Assembly (NCBI GenBank): GCA_037179385.1
Contig: CM074179.1
Location: 70,389,806 to 70,453,805, forward strand
DNA length: 64,000 nt
Source of the DNA: Holothuria scabra
Taxonomy: Eukaryota; Echinodermata; Holothuroidea; Aspidochirotida; Holothuriidae
Direction of reading: 5' to 3'
In this document: piece after piece, positions 11,120 to 22,600 of the stretch
Numbering within the stretch: the first letter of the stretch is position 1
Layout: each line of letters opens with the position of its first letter
Program-made: the position numbers and the translations under genes
The notes under the pieces: generated by a model
What the model saw: the letters and a program-made list of their open reading frames with translations, nothing else
Told to the model about the DNA's origin: nothing
The model's database searches: none

Positions 11120-12500
11120 GATACCAATTTTCAAAGAAATACAATATTCTCTTATTCCTTGTATAGACATGTAATAGTCCTTTTAACGAACCTGGCATAA
11201 AGTTTTGAACCTGTCAAAGGGGCTGCGGCATGCTCTTTTATGGTTCTAATAATCTGGGAGAAGCATCTAAACTTACCATTGTAAAATTAGGTAGGGACTT
11301 CACTTGGTTGGTATACGCTCGAAAGATTACCTTATGCCTATCATGCCACAATGCAACAAGATGTCTCTGTATCTGTTGGGCTCTGGAGACTAAAATTAAC
11401 AAAATACCTTCTATGGAGAACAAAATAAACTAGGAAAATGCTTCAGGTCTTCCTATACAATTGAAGTCCACTCCGATTAAAATATGAATACAATACGTGA
11501 AAATATGTGTTGATTAAGTGTCTAAAAAATCCTGTTAAGGTATACTAGACTTGAAAAAGCAATGGCCCAGCTGTGGTTTAGTTAGTTCCCCCCTTTAAAC
11601 CCTGAATTGATTGATAAAGGACGCATATAGACAGCGTTTGCTCTTGACAGGTATCTTAGTCGGAGACCTTTTTATCAATATGCAACTCAATAAAGAAACT
11701 AAAAATGAAGCCTGAGAAGTTTGTTATTCCAGTATAAAAATTATGACATAATCTCTACGAATTGTCTAAGACGCCATATAAATATGGCAACGACACACGG
11801 AATCACGGCCAACAGTTCTTTACTGGTAAACGTTATCTTGAAAGCCACTTCATAAAATACATATTTGATTTTATTTAGTTAACGCATAAACAACAGGATT
11901 GGTAAGGTCACACGACGACGTGGCAGAAGCGTCTTGTACTTGTCATAAAACCTACCGGTATTTTTTCTCTTTTTTTTTTTTCTGCTTTTGTAGGTATCAT
12001 CCAAGCTCTACCTTGCATAATCATGATTTGTAGTCCCTGAATAAGAAGGTCATGTCATTACTACTGTAAATTCTTCAGATGCCCTTTTTGTTATACAATT
12101 ATGCAAAACATGTAAACTCTATCGTTTGATTTACTGTCACCAGTGTAATCGAGTAAAGAAAACCAGATATTAAAGTACTTTCTGCGTTTCAAGAAAGTCA
12201 ACCGTGTATTTTACTACCCTGACTGAAGTATTTCTACATGATCATCCTGGTAGACATATTTCTGACATATATGCAGCAACTAGGAAACTATTTTATATTT
12301 TATTGGCATTTTTCGATTGACAGGCATCAGAAAAAATGGTTGTTAGTGGATTAATAGACTTGATGTGTATTCTTTCGTTAGAGAGTCGCAGTTAAGAATG
12401 TGATGTAATGAGATCGACATCAAGATTTCTATGTGATTTTGTTTCGAATTAGCAGCGTTTCACTTTTCCACGAACGCATCGTTGTAACATTCTTCTCAAC
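11120..12500. promoter_or_regulatory. upstream region of TRIM-B, no clear promoter
   Basis: No exon is evident. The frame of the downstream gene is open back to 12453, where an in-frame TAG is followed by AGCAG, a possible splice acceptor (phase 0). The gene could therefore start at its own ATG or receive a spliced 5' exon. No TATA box at a convincing distance was recognised. Confidence 0.3.
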
Positions 12501-13955
12501 ATGGAATTTTGCATCCTACACAAGACGGTCAGGTTCAGTATGTTCTGCACATCATGTGAGCAACACCTATGCTTAGAGTGTGCAAAGTCACACTCAGTGG
12601 CAACAGACTGCTCAGTCATTCCTTTGGAGAAGATTTCCGAAGAAATAAAACGTAGTGCACAAAATTTCGCTACTACTGTGGACTCTGTTGACAAATGTAT
12701 CGAAACAATGTCACGTAAGTGTGGTGAAGAGAAACAGAGGCTTGTCGAAGATTTCAGGTTTATCAAAGTGCAGATCGAGAAGGATTATGGGCGTAATTGT
12801 AAAGAACTCAAACACGAAAGGTCGACCTTGATGGAAAAGGTTATCCAGACGGAAATGACCAACATGGAGCGGGTTATTAACGTACGACGTCATTCAAGGA
12901 AGGTCCGAAAGGCAATTGAGAATTTAGAACAAGATCTAAATGGTTCATTTTTTCAGGATGAAATATCGGAATTACAAAAAATGAGAGAGATAGAAAACCT
13001 GGCTGGAGGAATTAGCGAAAAGCTGAAAGAAATTGAGAAGGAATGTATGCAGATACCATCGGAAATTTTCTTATCAAAAGTCTTCAACAATGGTGCATTT
13101 GGTATGTTATCACTCAGTACTCTAATAGGTGGTGTCATTATTTCACCGGATCAGTTGGTTCATGTATTCGACTCGAGGCAACAAAATGGTGGTGTCTGCT
13201 TCATATGCATTGACAACAAAGATAAGAAAAGGGAATTCTGGCGATATTTGCTAAAAATAGGAAACCCTATTTCTTTTCCTGTTGCTATGTCTTCCAAGTC
13301 TATATTTTGTGACAAGCAGCAAATTTTAATCGCTGTCGGGAAGACAGTCTACAGCCTTCGCCCGCATTTCAATAAAGGATCCTATAATGGGGTTGCGTCT
13401 TTGAAAAGTATTTTGTTGGACGATTTGAAAGAAAGTGAATGGATCACAAGCATAACTTCCCACCAACCCTCTTTCGATCCTTCTTATGAGTTTCTAGTAT
13501 CTGTTAATGATTCCAACTTGCTACGAGAATACAATGTGTCGGGAGAAGTATTAAGGCGAATCAAATTAACAGATTCTGTCTCCTCTATCCCATGTGTCGC
13601 ATATGTGTACAATATGTTTGGTGTCATTCACCAAAATCGTGATGACGTCAGACTTTACACTTCCGGTAACACACTAGAACCATGTGGCTTTCTAAAAGCA
13701 CCTCCATGTTCTAACTGTCGACTGATTCCAAAAGTAGTCCTTTGGACAGGATTCAGATGGCTAGTTTTGTGGGTCAGTGAAGGCCAAGAGAAGGAATGGA
13801 AGGTAGTTCGCTACATTGCAACAGGAGAGCAAATGGATGTCTGTGATAAAGGAATTTCTAAGAATACGTTTGAAGTACCCGTGAATATTACCCGATCTCG
13901 AAACACCGGATACGTGAGCTTCGGAGATGGAACTTTTCGCACCTTCCAATATTAA
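12501..13955 (+). CDS. TRIM-B: RING-less B-box/coiled-coil protein
   Basis: A 484-residue protein in one uninterrupted exon. Residues 4-37 form a B-box zinc finger with ligands C4, H7, C16, C19, C24, C27, H31 and C37; the last ligand is Cys in an H-x5-C spacing where most B-boxes have His. There is no RING finger. Residues about 45-185 are charged and helical, as in the coiled coil of TRIM proteins, and mediate dimerisation in that family. Residues about 190-484 form a beta-rich module with repeated W-I-T-S-I / W-L-V-L-type strands, perhaps an NHL-like propeller (inference). The C-terminal half is clearly paralogous to the minus-strand gene at 37.0-38.5 kb, for example in SEWITSI and LLREYNVSGEV versus SWITSIS and ILREYKVCGKL. 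Without RING, ubiquitin ligase activity is not expected; a scaffold role is more likely. Cytoplasmic location is inferred from the lack of a signal peptide or membrane segment. ATG 12501 chosen because it directly precedes the B-box; extension to 12456 is possible. Confidence 0.9.
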   Translation: MEFCILHKTVRFSMFCTSCEQHLCLECAKSHSVATDCSVIPLEKISEEIKRSAQNFATTVDSVDKCIETMSRKCGEEKQRLVEDFRFIKVQIEKDYGRNCKELKHERSTLMEKVIQTEMTNMERVINVRRHSRKVRKAIENLEQDLNGSFFQDEISELQKMREIENLAGGISEKLKEIEKECMQIPSEIFLSKVFNNGAFGMLSLSTLIGGVIISPDQLVHVFDSRQQNGGVCFICIDNKDKKREFWRYLLKIGNPISFPVAMSSKSIFCDKQQILIAVGKTVYSLRPHFNKGSYNGVASLKSILLDDLKESEWITSITSHQPSFDPSYEFLVSVNDSNLLREYNVSGEVLRRIKLTDSVSSIPCVAYVYNMFGVIHQNRDDVRLYTSGNTLEPCGFLKAPPCSNCRLIPKVVLWTGFRWLVLWVSEGQEKEWKVVRYIATGEQMDVCDKGISKNTFEVPVNITRSRNTGYVSFGDGTFRTFQY

Positions 13956-15784
13956 GTTTTGCGATGAAGCATTTCCATGTCTGCTAGCAGCTATACGAAA
14001 CTCCACAAATCCAGACGACTGCGCCGTTACCAAATTAGCTAAAAAGAACACCCTTTACCAGTTTACCAATTAGGGAAAACCTTCATCATAGACGGTATTA
14101 ACTTCACAGTATTCCCATTTTTAACACTTTTGAAAGTATGATGCTACGTTGTGGATTACTAAAGAGGCTGATTGACATTTCAACAACAATTTCAAATTTT
14201 TAGAAAAAAACGACCCGGACGCTCTCATTAAGCATTAAGGTTTAAAATCGAAGCCTATCTGATGTAAATTTTAAGCGTCGTGAGGCTTGGTTTACACAAG
14301 AGCATTGTCAATTTAAAACACGTTAGGATTGACAAAATCGTGGAAGAAAATACTTGTGTTCCCAGAATTCTTTGCGTTATTGAAAAGTAAAGTTGGTTAA
14401 CGAATATTGCTACTTGTACTTTCGATGCAGTCCAGTAGAGAGTAGTCAACTTGTCCCATTTAGGGACGGAATCAATCCGGCGTCTCTCTTCTTTATAATA
14501 ACATTATTTCGTCTGTCTTCTGACAGTCTATCCGTGTTGATTTTCGCTGTCATTTAAGTACTAGGGCAACACCGACGTACGAACCTGGCTTTCTCATGCT
14601 GGTCCTCATGGTTATACCCTGACACAGGAAGTGTCATTTTAAATAGATTCACTGAAAAATGTACCAGGAGGGTCAGAACTATCGGCCATCCTATAAAAGG
14701 GGAGGGGGAGACTGACATATTTTGACTAGCGTTGCAAGTCCATCTAACCCACTGAACGAGACCTTTATTCATCCTGTTACGTTTACAAGTCTTAAAAGAT
14801 CATAAGCAAATGTCCTTCACCCGAGTTCAAGCAAAATACACTGAAGGAAAGGAGCAATTTCCCTTTTGTGTCTCTTTCGACTATTTTTATGATCATGTTT
14901 ATTGAAATATATATTGCCTGTTCAAGGATAGTTAAAAAGTTAAGCCTTAGCCACACTGCAGAGAATTGGGATCGGATTTCTATTTTCTATGTTCTTATAA
15001 AGTCTCCGAAAATTTCCTCATAGTAGTAAAGAAAGCAAAATTTGTCAGTCTATGTTAATTTTTTTACACAAATGCGAAAGTTAAATTTATACTAATGATT
15101 TCGTGGCGTCACATACGCAGGCAGCTTTTATAGGAATACGCGTGTCTGATTATGTTTCTTGGTGTAGCGTCACAAAAAGACCACTTTACAGTTCGTTTTC
15201 AACGACCTCTGATGCAAATTGTATAGCCTATATCAGGTGGTTGAGAATTTTGTGCTATTTTCCAACCAGAGATGGAAATAAACTTGGGGGGGGGGGGGGG
15301 AGATAGGAATCCGATTCGAATTTGCTGTTGTGTGACCGTGAACTACTTTTTGTCGAATATTATAGTTTATTTCAGAAAGTATTGTGACACTACCGTGTAT
15401 TCAAGTTCAAGAAACTCTAATGCACTTATCCAATTTGAGGTGGATGCATTTTTATTTTATTCAACTACTTAATCCCAACATGTATTGATTTAAACAAATA
15501 TCGAATGCGTTCTTATGTCAATTTCTGCACGACTGGAACACACAGCATTTGCAATTCTATATCAAGCTCGGAGAACAAAGCTTGGTGGAACATAGGCTAC
15601 TACAAGTGATGCAATGTTTTAATTCTTTCACCAACAATCATACACATCTTAAAATACGTAGCCTTTTTTTCAAATGCGATCAAGAACTTTTGACACGTTG
15701 CAAGGGACTGGGAATATATAGTTTCGTCTCCCTTGAATTGACTTTGGACACACCTGTCTCATTGTAGTCTGACAAACAAAAGAT
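13956..15784. other. downstream of TRIM-B; no gene seen
   Basis: No canonical AATAAA lies within the first kilobase after the stop; the first clear one is near 15276, inside a dispersed repeat next to a 15-G run (15286-15300). Small ORFs here have no recognisable content. Confidence 0.4.
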
Positions 15785-16087
15785 TTAAAGGGCCAAACTT
15801 CTCACCACAAACTACAATTTTAGTACCCAGGTACCAAAATTCTCAATTGGTTCAGCTTTTTGAGTGACAGCTAATTCAAACAATGCAGATTGCGAAAGCT
15901 TATATTACACAGCATGAACTGTACCGCGAGTTTTGATAACATAAAATGAGTTTTTCTATACTCACCCTAAAGCAATAAACTGAGATTATCTCAAGGTGAG
16001 GATGAATTTCAGACAGTTGTGGGAGGGGCTTCAGTAAGAAGGTTAGGAGAATTGGTACTGTTTGGGGTAAGGGAACTGTGCCTTTAA
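15785..16087 (+). mobile_element. TTAA-flanked MITE, copy 1
   Basis: Ends read TTAA-AGGGCCAA and GTGCCT-TTAA, giving TTAA duplications and short inverted repeats as in piggyBac-type elements. The 300-bp body lacks an ORF and matches copies at 57299-57602 (same orientation) and 29087-29396 (inverted), with shared blocks such as TGGTTCAGCTTTTTGA and GTGGGAGGGGCTT. Confidence 0.75.
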
Positions 16088-18469
16088 GAACTCTTCATGA
16101 AATTGATAAGCGTTTACTTTGTAAAATTAAGTAACAGCTTCAGGAAAGTTGACATTCGAACTTTAACTTGCTACAATTTAGTACTGAGGAACAAACTGAG
16201 ACAGAAAATTTAATATGCAATGCGTGACACGACGTATGATTTGATCATGTGATTAACGTTTTATCAGCTTGGAAGATGGAGGGCATGCAATTTGCCCATT
16301 TCACTTTTTAAGGAGGGCATTGAGAATAATTACGTCACCATTTTAATAACAATATTATGAAAACTACAATGGTGGCAATTAGACAAAATTAATAACAAAA
16401 ACGCATAAATGTCATTCCTTGAGGTAAGTGAAACCCGCACATTAAAGAACAACAATTTTGGTGGAATTTTTCTTTTGGCGATCCTTACTGACCATCACGA
16501 AATACGATCGCGATAATAATCATGAGTTCTAATAAACGATTACTTTTCTCATTCTTCTTCTTCTTTTTTATTTATTTATTTTTTTTTTATTAAGTGTAAT
16601 TCTGTTCATAATTCAATTTAATAGTTTGGCTAAAGAAAAAAAAAACCCTTATTTAAGTTTGTTTAGCTGAAATGAATTAATTATTACGCCAGTTCTTCAC
16701 CAACAATTTTATCAAAATGCATTTGTGATCATAATAAAATACGAGAGGAAGTTTATCCATCCTTTATTTTGTTTTTATTTGTATCTGAAAACCTCATACA
16801 CTATGGTCATGGACTTCTGTCATTCACCACACCTTTGGTAGATTTCAGTATTTGAAGCAGCACCTGTAACGTTGATGGCTCTCTAGATGCTTCGTTGTTG
16901 AAGCTGAAAAAAAAGAACTTGTATTAGGTTTTTATTTGTAACACATTCCTTATGCTTTGGTCCAATCGTATAAATTACCGACTGCATGGTAAAGGGTCTA
17001 GAGCATCGGAGTTGCAATAGGGGGGTCTGGAGTCCGATTCCAGGCCGGTAAATACCGACAATTTTAATAATTATGGAACACACTGTCATTGCGCTTGGTT
17101 TTCAGCATAAATGGCAAAGTAAGGAAAGAAGCCAATGAACCACAAATGGTAAAAGGGGTGGCCGGCCAGATTTAAACCAATTGGTTAAAAGCTGGGCTGT
17201 AAGGCCTCATCCGACCAGGGAGTTGCAACTCCCTGATCTAACCGACTGGGGTTTCTTCCTGACCACCGTACTTTTTGGTAGCCAGTTCACCCGATTGCGG
17301 GAAAATCATGCAGCATGAATATTTATGAGCACTTAGTGTGTGCCTCTTCACAGTCGCTGCTTTGTTTTATAAATGTGGATATAAACAGATACAAGGTAAT
17401 TGTTCAACACCACAGACCGAAATCACAAGAAACTTTCAACAACGTTTTAACGAGCACAATTGCAAGCAGGAGTAACTTACACAACTTTCTGTAGAAAAAA
17501 ATGCCTAAATCTTGCGGCTTTGTCGAGTCTATAATTTAAGCTTACAGTAGGACACAGAACGTTGCAAAATTCCTCGATATCTCAAAATTTGCGCGGTGAA
17601 CTACCCAACATGACCCTTTTTTGTTCTCCTAGTAAAAATGTTTCTAAATATTCCCAAATTTCTCTTTCCTAAGTTCGATGAAATTTCCAAGGTGTTTTGA
17701 ACGTTCGTGTTAGTTGAATTTGCGCGGTAGGATCGCACAACATCAAGGGAGAAATTTGAAAATGGCGCCACCCATAGCCATATTTCCCCTCGATCGGGTG
17801 AAAAACCATTTTCCCCCCTCGAAAGAGGTTATCTCCCGAACTGGTAGCCGTCAATGTAACTTGGAAACAATACTGTGTGTACGTCAGAGGGTGTCTAGTT
17901 TGTAAGTGAAACTGGTAGGAAACCATAAGGGGATTTTCCCCACATTGCTTACACTTTACTCCGATCTGAACAAGCACCTTTTTAACGTATACAGTAACGG
18001 CCAAGTACATTTTTAGTTTTACAGCAAGCCAGTCATAACAGTTAATAGCCTGATTCGCGTGCAAGGTTTAATAAACAACACTTTTTAGTATAGGGATGGT
18101 GACAGTTGAAAGTTAATTAGTTTCGTGAGGTAATGAGAAACAAATAAAGTTATTGTAAAGTTTCACACCACTTCACACGTATTCCTTTATATGTTATTCT
18201 CGATGAGATAAATCATAAGCTATGCGACTTGTTATAAAAATAAGTGTCGTAAGGCTACCAAAATTCCTTTGACAAGTTTCGAAAAACATCCATACCATTT
18301 TAGGATAAGGTTTGTAAACGCTTTGAAAAGATTTAGGACTCAGTTTTGTCAGTACCGGATTAGATAACAAATGGCTGATGGAATGTCCAACCAAGGAGAG
18401 GTTAGGAACGAGATACTACTGTGAGAATTACTGCCATTGTAAAACAACTTATCAGATGACTTCGGAGGA
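16088..18469. other. intergenic, repeat-derived
   Basis: Holds a perfect 18-bp palindrome (17217-17234, AGGGAGTTGCAACTCCCT) and, near 17.6-17.75 kb, two copies of an ATTTGCGCGGT motif. A 131-codon minus frame (17669-18064) runs through this repeat and has no domain signature, so I do not call it a gene. Confidence 0.4.
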
Positions 18470-18691
18470 TAATAACAAGCTTTACCAATACGTCAAGGAT
18501 CGGCGATGGCGGACGACACTCTTGCCAAGTGCACATGACAATTGAGGGATGCGCTGCACAGTGTGCAATGTGATATATACGGTGTATACACACCCTTCGA
18601 TCGATCGTGTCCAGTGTAGTCTTCTACGCAGTCATATGTACTCCTACATGGCCGCTGGGGAGTATTGTGACGTCATATGTAAAGCCTCTAT
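18470..18691 (-). mobile_element. AGAGGCTTT MITE, copy 1 (inverted)
   Basis: Matches the element at 60869-61089 in opposite orientation: shared GACGTCAT next to the end, ACATGGCCGCTGGGGAG, CAGTGTGCAATGTGATAT and terminal AAAGCCTCTA. The left end is degenerate. No coding capacity. Confidence 0.6.
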
Positions 18692-19489
18692 TAAACTTAT
18701 TAAAATATCTGTAATTTGATTTGGGTGAAGGCATAGCTCGTATCTTCAATTCACACAGCTGTAGTTGTATGGTGGAATGTTCCTCGGTTTAGTAATCATT
18801 TCATTGACCTTGGTATATGATCAGTTTAGGCCTAAACTCTGACGATCTTCGAATATGGTCCTTGCTAAAACAAAAATTGGTTTAATTTTAAAACTTACAA
18901 ATTATTTTACATGTCCGATGAGTTTTATCGCGCAAAACTCGCCACCCGATGGAAATGTCAAAACACCCTCCTATATAACACCTGCAGCCCTAGATTTGTG
19001 ATGAGCATGGAGAAAAGATTGTGTTGCTCTATAGAGTTTCGATTCGTCAAAATCCAAGTATAATAATACATAGTTAAACAAAATGCGGGGACCTGATGGG
19101 CCCTTAAAGTTCTTCCGTCAACTTATTTTTTAAAATAAAATACCTCTCATAGTTATTTATTGGTGCACCCCGAATAATCACTAGATATTTTACTATATTT
19201 ATTTATTTCAATATTCCGGTTCAAAGTTACCGATTTGTTCCAAAGCTCCTACGGTTGTGAGGGTATGTCGCGCTCTGCGAATGAGCCAACGCTGCTATAG
19301 CAACGCATAGCTCACAGTGCCCAAAGATATGCATTTCACATCACTTGTCCCCTAGGGTAATAGATCAGAGAGATAAAAATTGCAGTCGTGACATATGCCC
19401 ATTAACAACAATGGATTGCTTATTGGATGAATAATAATAAGTATCCTTAGGTACAGCATTTAACCCGGACTGAATAAGTGTTAACTTAC

Positions 19490-19677
19490 CAAGTTGACAC
19501 AAACCGGTTCGTTGCCGTTCCATTTCGTTCCGATGCAAGTCAGGACAGACGACCCAGGATTGGATAACTGATAACCTTCGTCGTAAGAAAATTCGCATAC
19601 GCTCTTATACTTGTTTCCTTTGGTAGAGAATACCGAGCCGTGGGCAAGGTGGGTTAACTCACGGTCACAGTCTTTCT
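19490..19677 (-). CDS. CCP/Sushi exon of the second CCP gene (two cysteines lost)
   Basis: 188-nt exon between CATCTAG and the donor GTAAGT. It encodes KDC, then GSVFSTKGNKYKSVCEFSY, DEGYQL, LTC and KWNGNEPVC, the core of a complement-control-protein fold including the Trp and the final P-x-C. Compared with the six-cysteine (selectin-type) CCP at 54.3 kb, the second Cys is Ser/Phe and the fourth is Tyr (TAC for TGC), leaving four. The phase is 1 in and 0 out. Confidence 0.75.
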
Positions 19678-22600
19678 CTAGATGAAAAAAAGAAAAATCT
19701 GCCACCTTGTGATAGATGAAATGCAATCACGTACAAAAATGGTATGCCTCAGTAACTGCATACTTTTCAAAGAACTTCCCACTTAAAGTTTAAGAGCAAG
19801 AACTCAGTCAGTAGCTTGTTGGGTAATAAAATGCCGCTTTTACAAGAACATGCTTATACTAGTATGAAAAGTGTTGTGGCTTTCACATATACCTGTCTCC
19901 CCACCCTCAAAACGGTTCCTTATGAGGTAGAGGCTTGATCAGCCGTTGTGTAATTTTAAGGATCGCCACCCTCAGGTAATTTACGTCTTTAGCCGTAACG
20001 GTACCCTGTATTGTACAGTACTTCTCGTGTTTTTTATTTTCTTATTCTCTAGTTATTCGCCGAACATCGGTCCTATCCTTGCTCATTGTGTGTTTAAAAG
20101 GTTACTAAACACCTTTGGGCAACAATTTCCCTCTTCCAAGATCACATTATTATTTTCAGTTTTTTTTTTTTTTAATTTGCAACTGCACATAATTTTCCAC
20201 ATGCCAGAGCTATCCAGTGGAGTTTTGCTTCCTCTTCGAATGTGTTTTAGAAACATGTATTTCATAGTTACAATTTTCCCAGAGACTAACAAATGTCCTA
20301 TTTGCCATATTTTTTATTGGCGTCAAAACACACACAAAAATGCAGAGTATAGGCATAACTAAAATATATTGAATATAAAACCCCGATTATGTTCTTAATA
20401 CACCTACGGGTTTAAATTGTTTACCAGAGTGTATGCCATAAAGGAATAAGGTGTGCCGGGATAAGTTTGGGTTTTAGATAGCTTATGGGGGGTGAACATT
20501 AGTAGTTTGGGGGGATTTGAACTGTCTCGGATGATAAATATTCGATATAAAGATCGTCATTTTGCGGTTAAATTTATGCATTAGTTTAGTGTACACCTTT
20601 CAGTTTTCCAAAAAAAAAAGAAAAGAAAAGAGCTGACCACTCAGTTCAAGACCGCAAAAACCCAGAGAAGAACATTACTCTCTGGGTGTAGAACATGTGG
20701 GAAGGGGAACAGCGTCCTCCTCCCATTTTGATAAAAGGCATCCTCAAAAAGCCCCCCCCCCCTTTAAAATAAAAAGTCACAAAAAAGTTCGTAGCGGTGA
20801 TGACGTTAAAACACCTTCAAAACGATATTTGCGAAACTTTTCATGATTGACATTCTGAAGATAACCATCAAACATTACTTTATACGATCTCTTATTTTGG
20901 TTTGAGCCATCGGCGATGACAAAGGTGTTCCTATTTTGAATTTAGGAGGTGTAAGTATAAGAAACATTACGAAAGGACAGCTTTTAACAGTTTAAAAGCC
21001 TAACTGGGCCCCAATATAGTCTCTCCGGCTATGCAGACATTTTCTAGTTTCTGTTTTCCAGCCTTCTGCAGAATATGGAGATTTAAATTAAGTGGCATTT
21101 AAAGTTTTTTGCATTATACTCTAAATGTAAAAGTTTATAAAGCTTACTAAAAGGAGCAGAATTTATTCAAAAAGGAGCGTTATGGTAATTCACTCCCACG
21201 AGCGAAGTTTCACTCATGATGAAGTGCCTACGTGAGCCACTCGTAAAACAGAGTAATTTCTACAGTCATTCATTATTGAATGAATTTCATTCATTTGGAG
21301 TGAATTATCATTGTAATGCAGTGAAGTAACACTCTTCACTGTATTAGAGTAACTTTGTCCATTCCTTTGTTTTTTAGAAAGTACCCATAATTTTAGGGAA
21401 AGTACTAGGAAGGGTAGTAATATTCACTGCGATGTTTGCGTTAACATAAATCATGCAGCGCCTCATTTACTTGACCGAGTAAATAGATTTGGAACCATTG
21501 GTATTAATATTTTCTAGTTAGGCACAAAAAAAAATCATGCCGTTACTTTTCTTCTTGAGAAAGCAACATAGATACCCCAGTAGATCAAAGGCGGTGTGGG
21601 GTGTAACTGATATTTGAGTTTTTCACATGATCTGTGCCCTAAAATGAGCTAAGCTTTCATTGTGCTTACACTGCCTAAAAAGCAATAAACACATGCATGA
21701 TTGACCTGTTAGCTAACCTCAAATGTTACGTAACTTTTTGTGTATTTTAGTATTACTGTAAGTGTCAATCAATTAATCAGACGTGAAATGAGACCATATC
21801 AAGTGCGGGTGAAGTGAGCTTCATTTCCTCCCTGAAGCGATAAAAGGTAATCAGGCAGAGAAGGGGAATGTAGCAAAAAGTAAGAAGGAAAGTTTCATCA
21901 TGTACTAAAATATTCCCATATCTTTAGAACATCCCCTAGGAGAGCAATTCGCTAACGGTGTAAACTCAGCACACACACTTTTAGAGATTTGTTCACTTCT
22001 TTTTTTATTATCTACTACGAGTAAGAAATACGTCCAAAATAGTTTCCTATACAAAATATTTGCAGCTTTCCTTCTTCTTTGAGAGCTAAGCACTTTTTAA
22101 ATACCAGTATCGATTCCCTATCTACATCATAACATGGACAAAATGTAAACCTCTTTTCATTAAGTTTATGACATTTCCTGCATCCCGGCATATCTAAAAT
22201 GTTATCAACACACCATGAAAGTAGGCTGGCACCACCTTCCCCCTCCCATATTACATATCATTCACACCTAGCCTTAAGTCTATTAGTTTGCATTCTCGAA
22301 GGTCCCACATTCTTCTTCTTAATTTTTAATGTTACTTCATGTTTTGGGACAAGTTGTTAGAATTTCACTTACCTAACGGATGGGAATTCTTCCGTGCTTC
22401 GTCTGCATTTTTATCACCGCCATCTGAAAAGGAACCAGTATAAGTTTCACTTTATTTATTTTTTGATACCTCAATAGAGGTGACAGACGAGTCAAAATTT
22501 AAAAAAATATATACTCTCAAAGCAAAACAAAGCCCCACTTTTTAACACTGTCACGTGTGAATGGCTTATATTTTTAAAATGAACTTACTAGGTAGGCCTA

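Noticed and set aside
12449..14051. Minus-strand ORFs opposite TRIM-B
   Set aside because: Shadows of the plus-strand gene, with no domain of their own.
17217..17234. Perfect palindrome considered as a regulatory site or tRNA arm
   Set aside because: No tRNA boxes or cloverleaf around it, and the surrounding sequence looks repeat-derived.
17669..18064. 131-codon minus-strand ORF
   Set aside because: Lies in a dispersed repeat with duplicated ATTTGCGCGGT motifs; no domain signature and no splice context.
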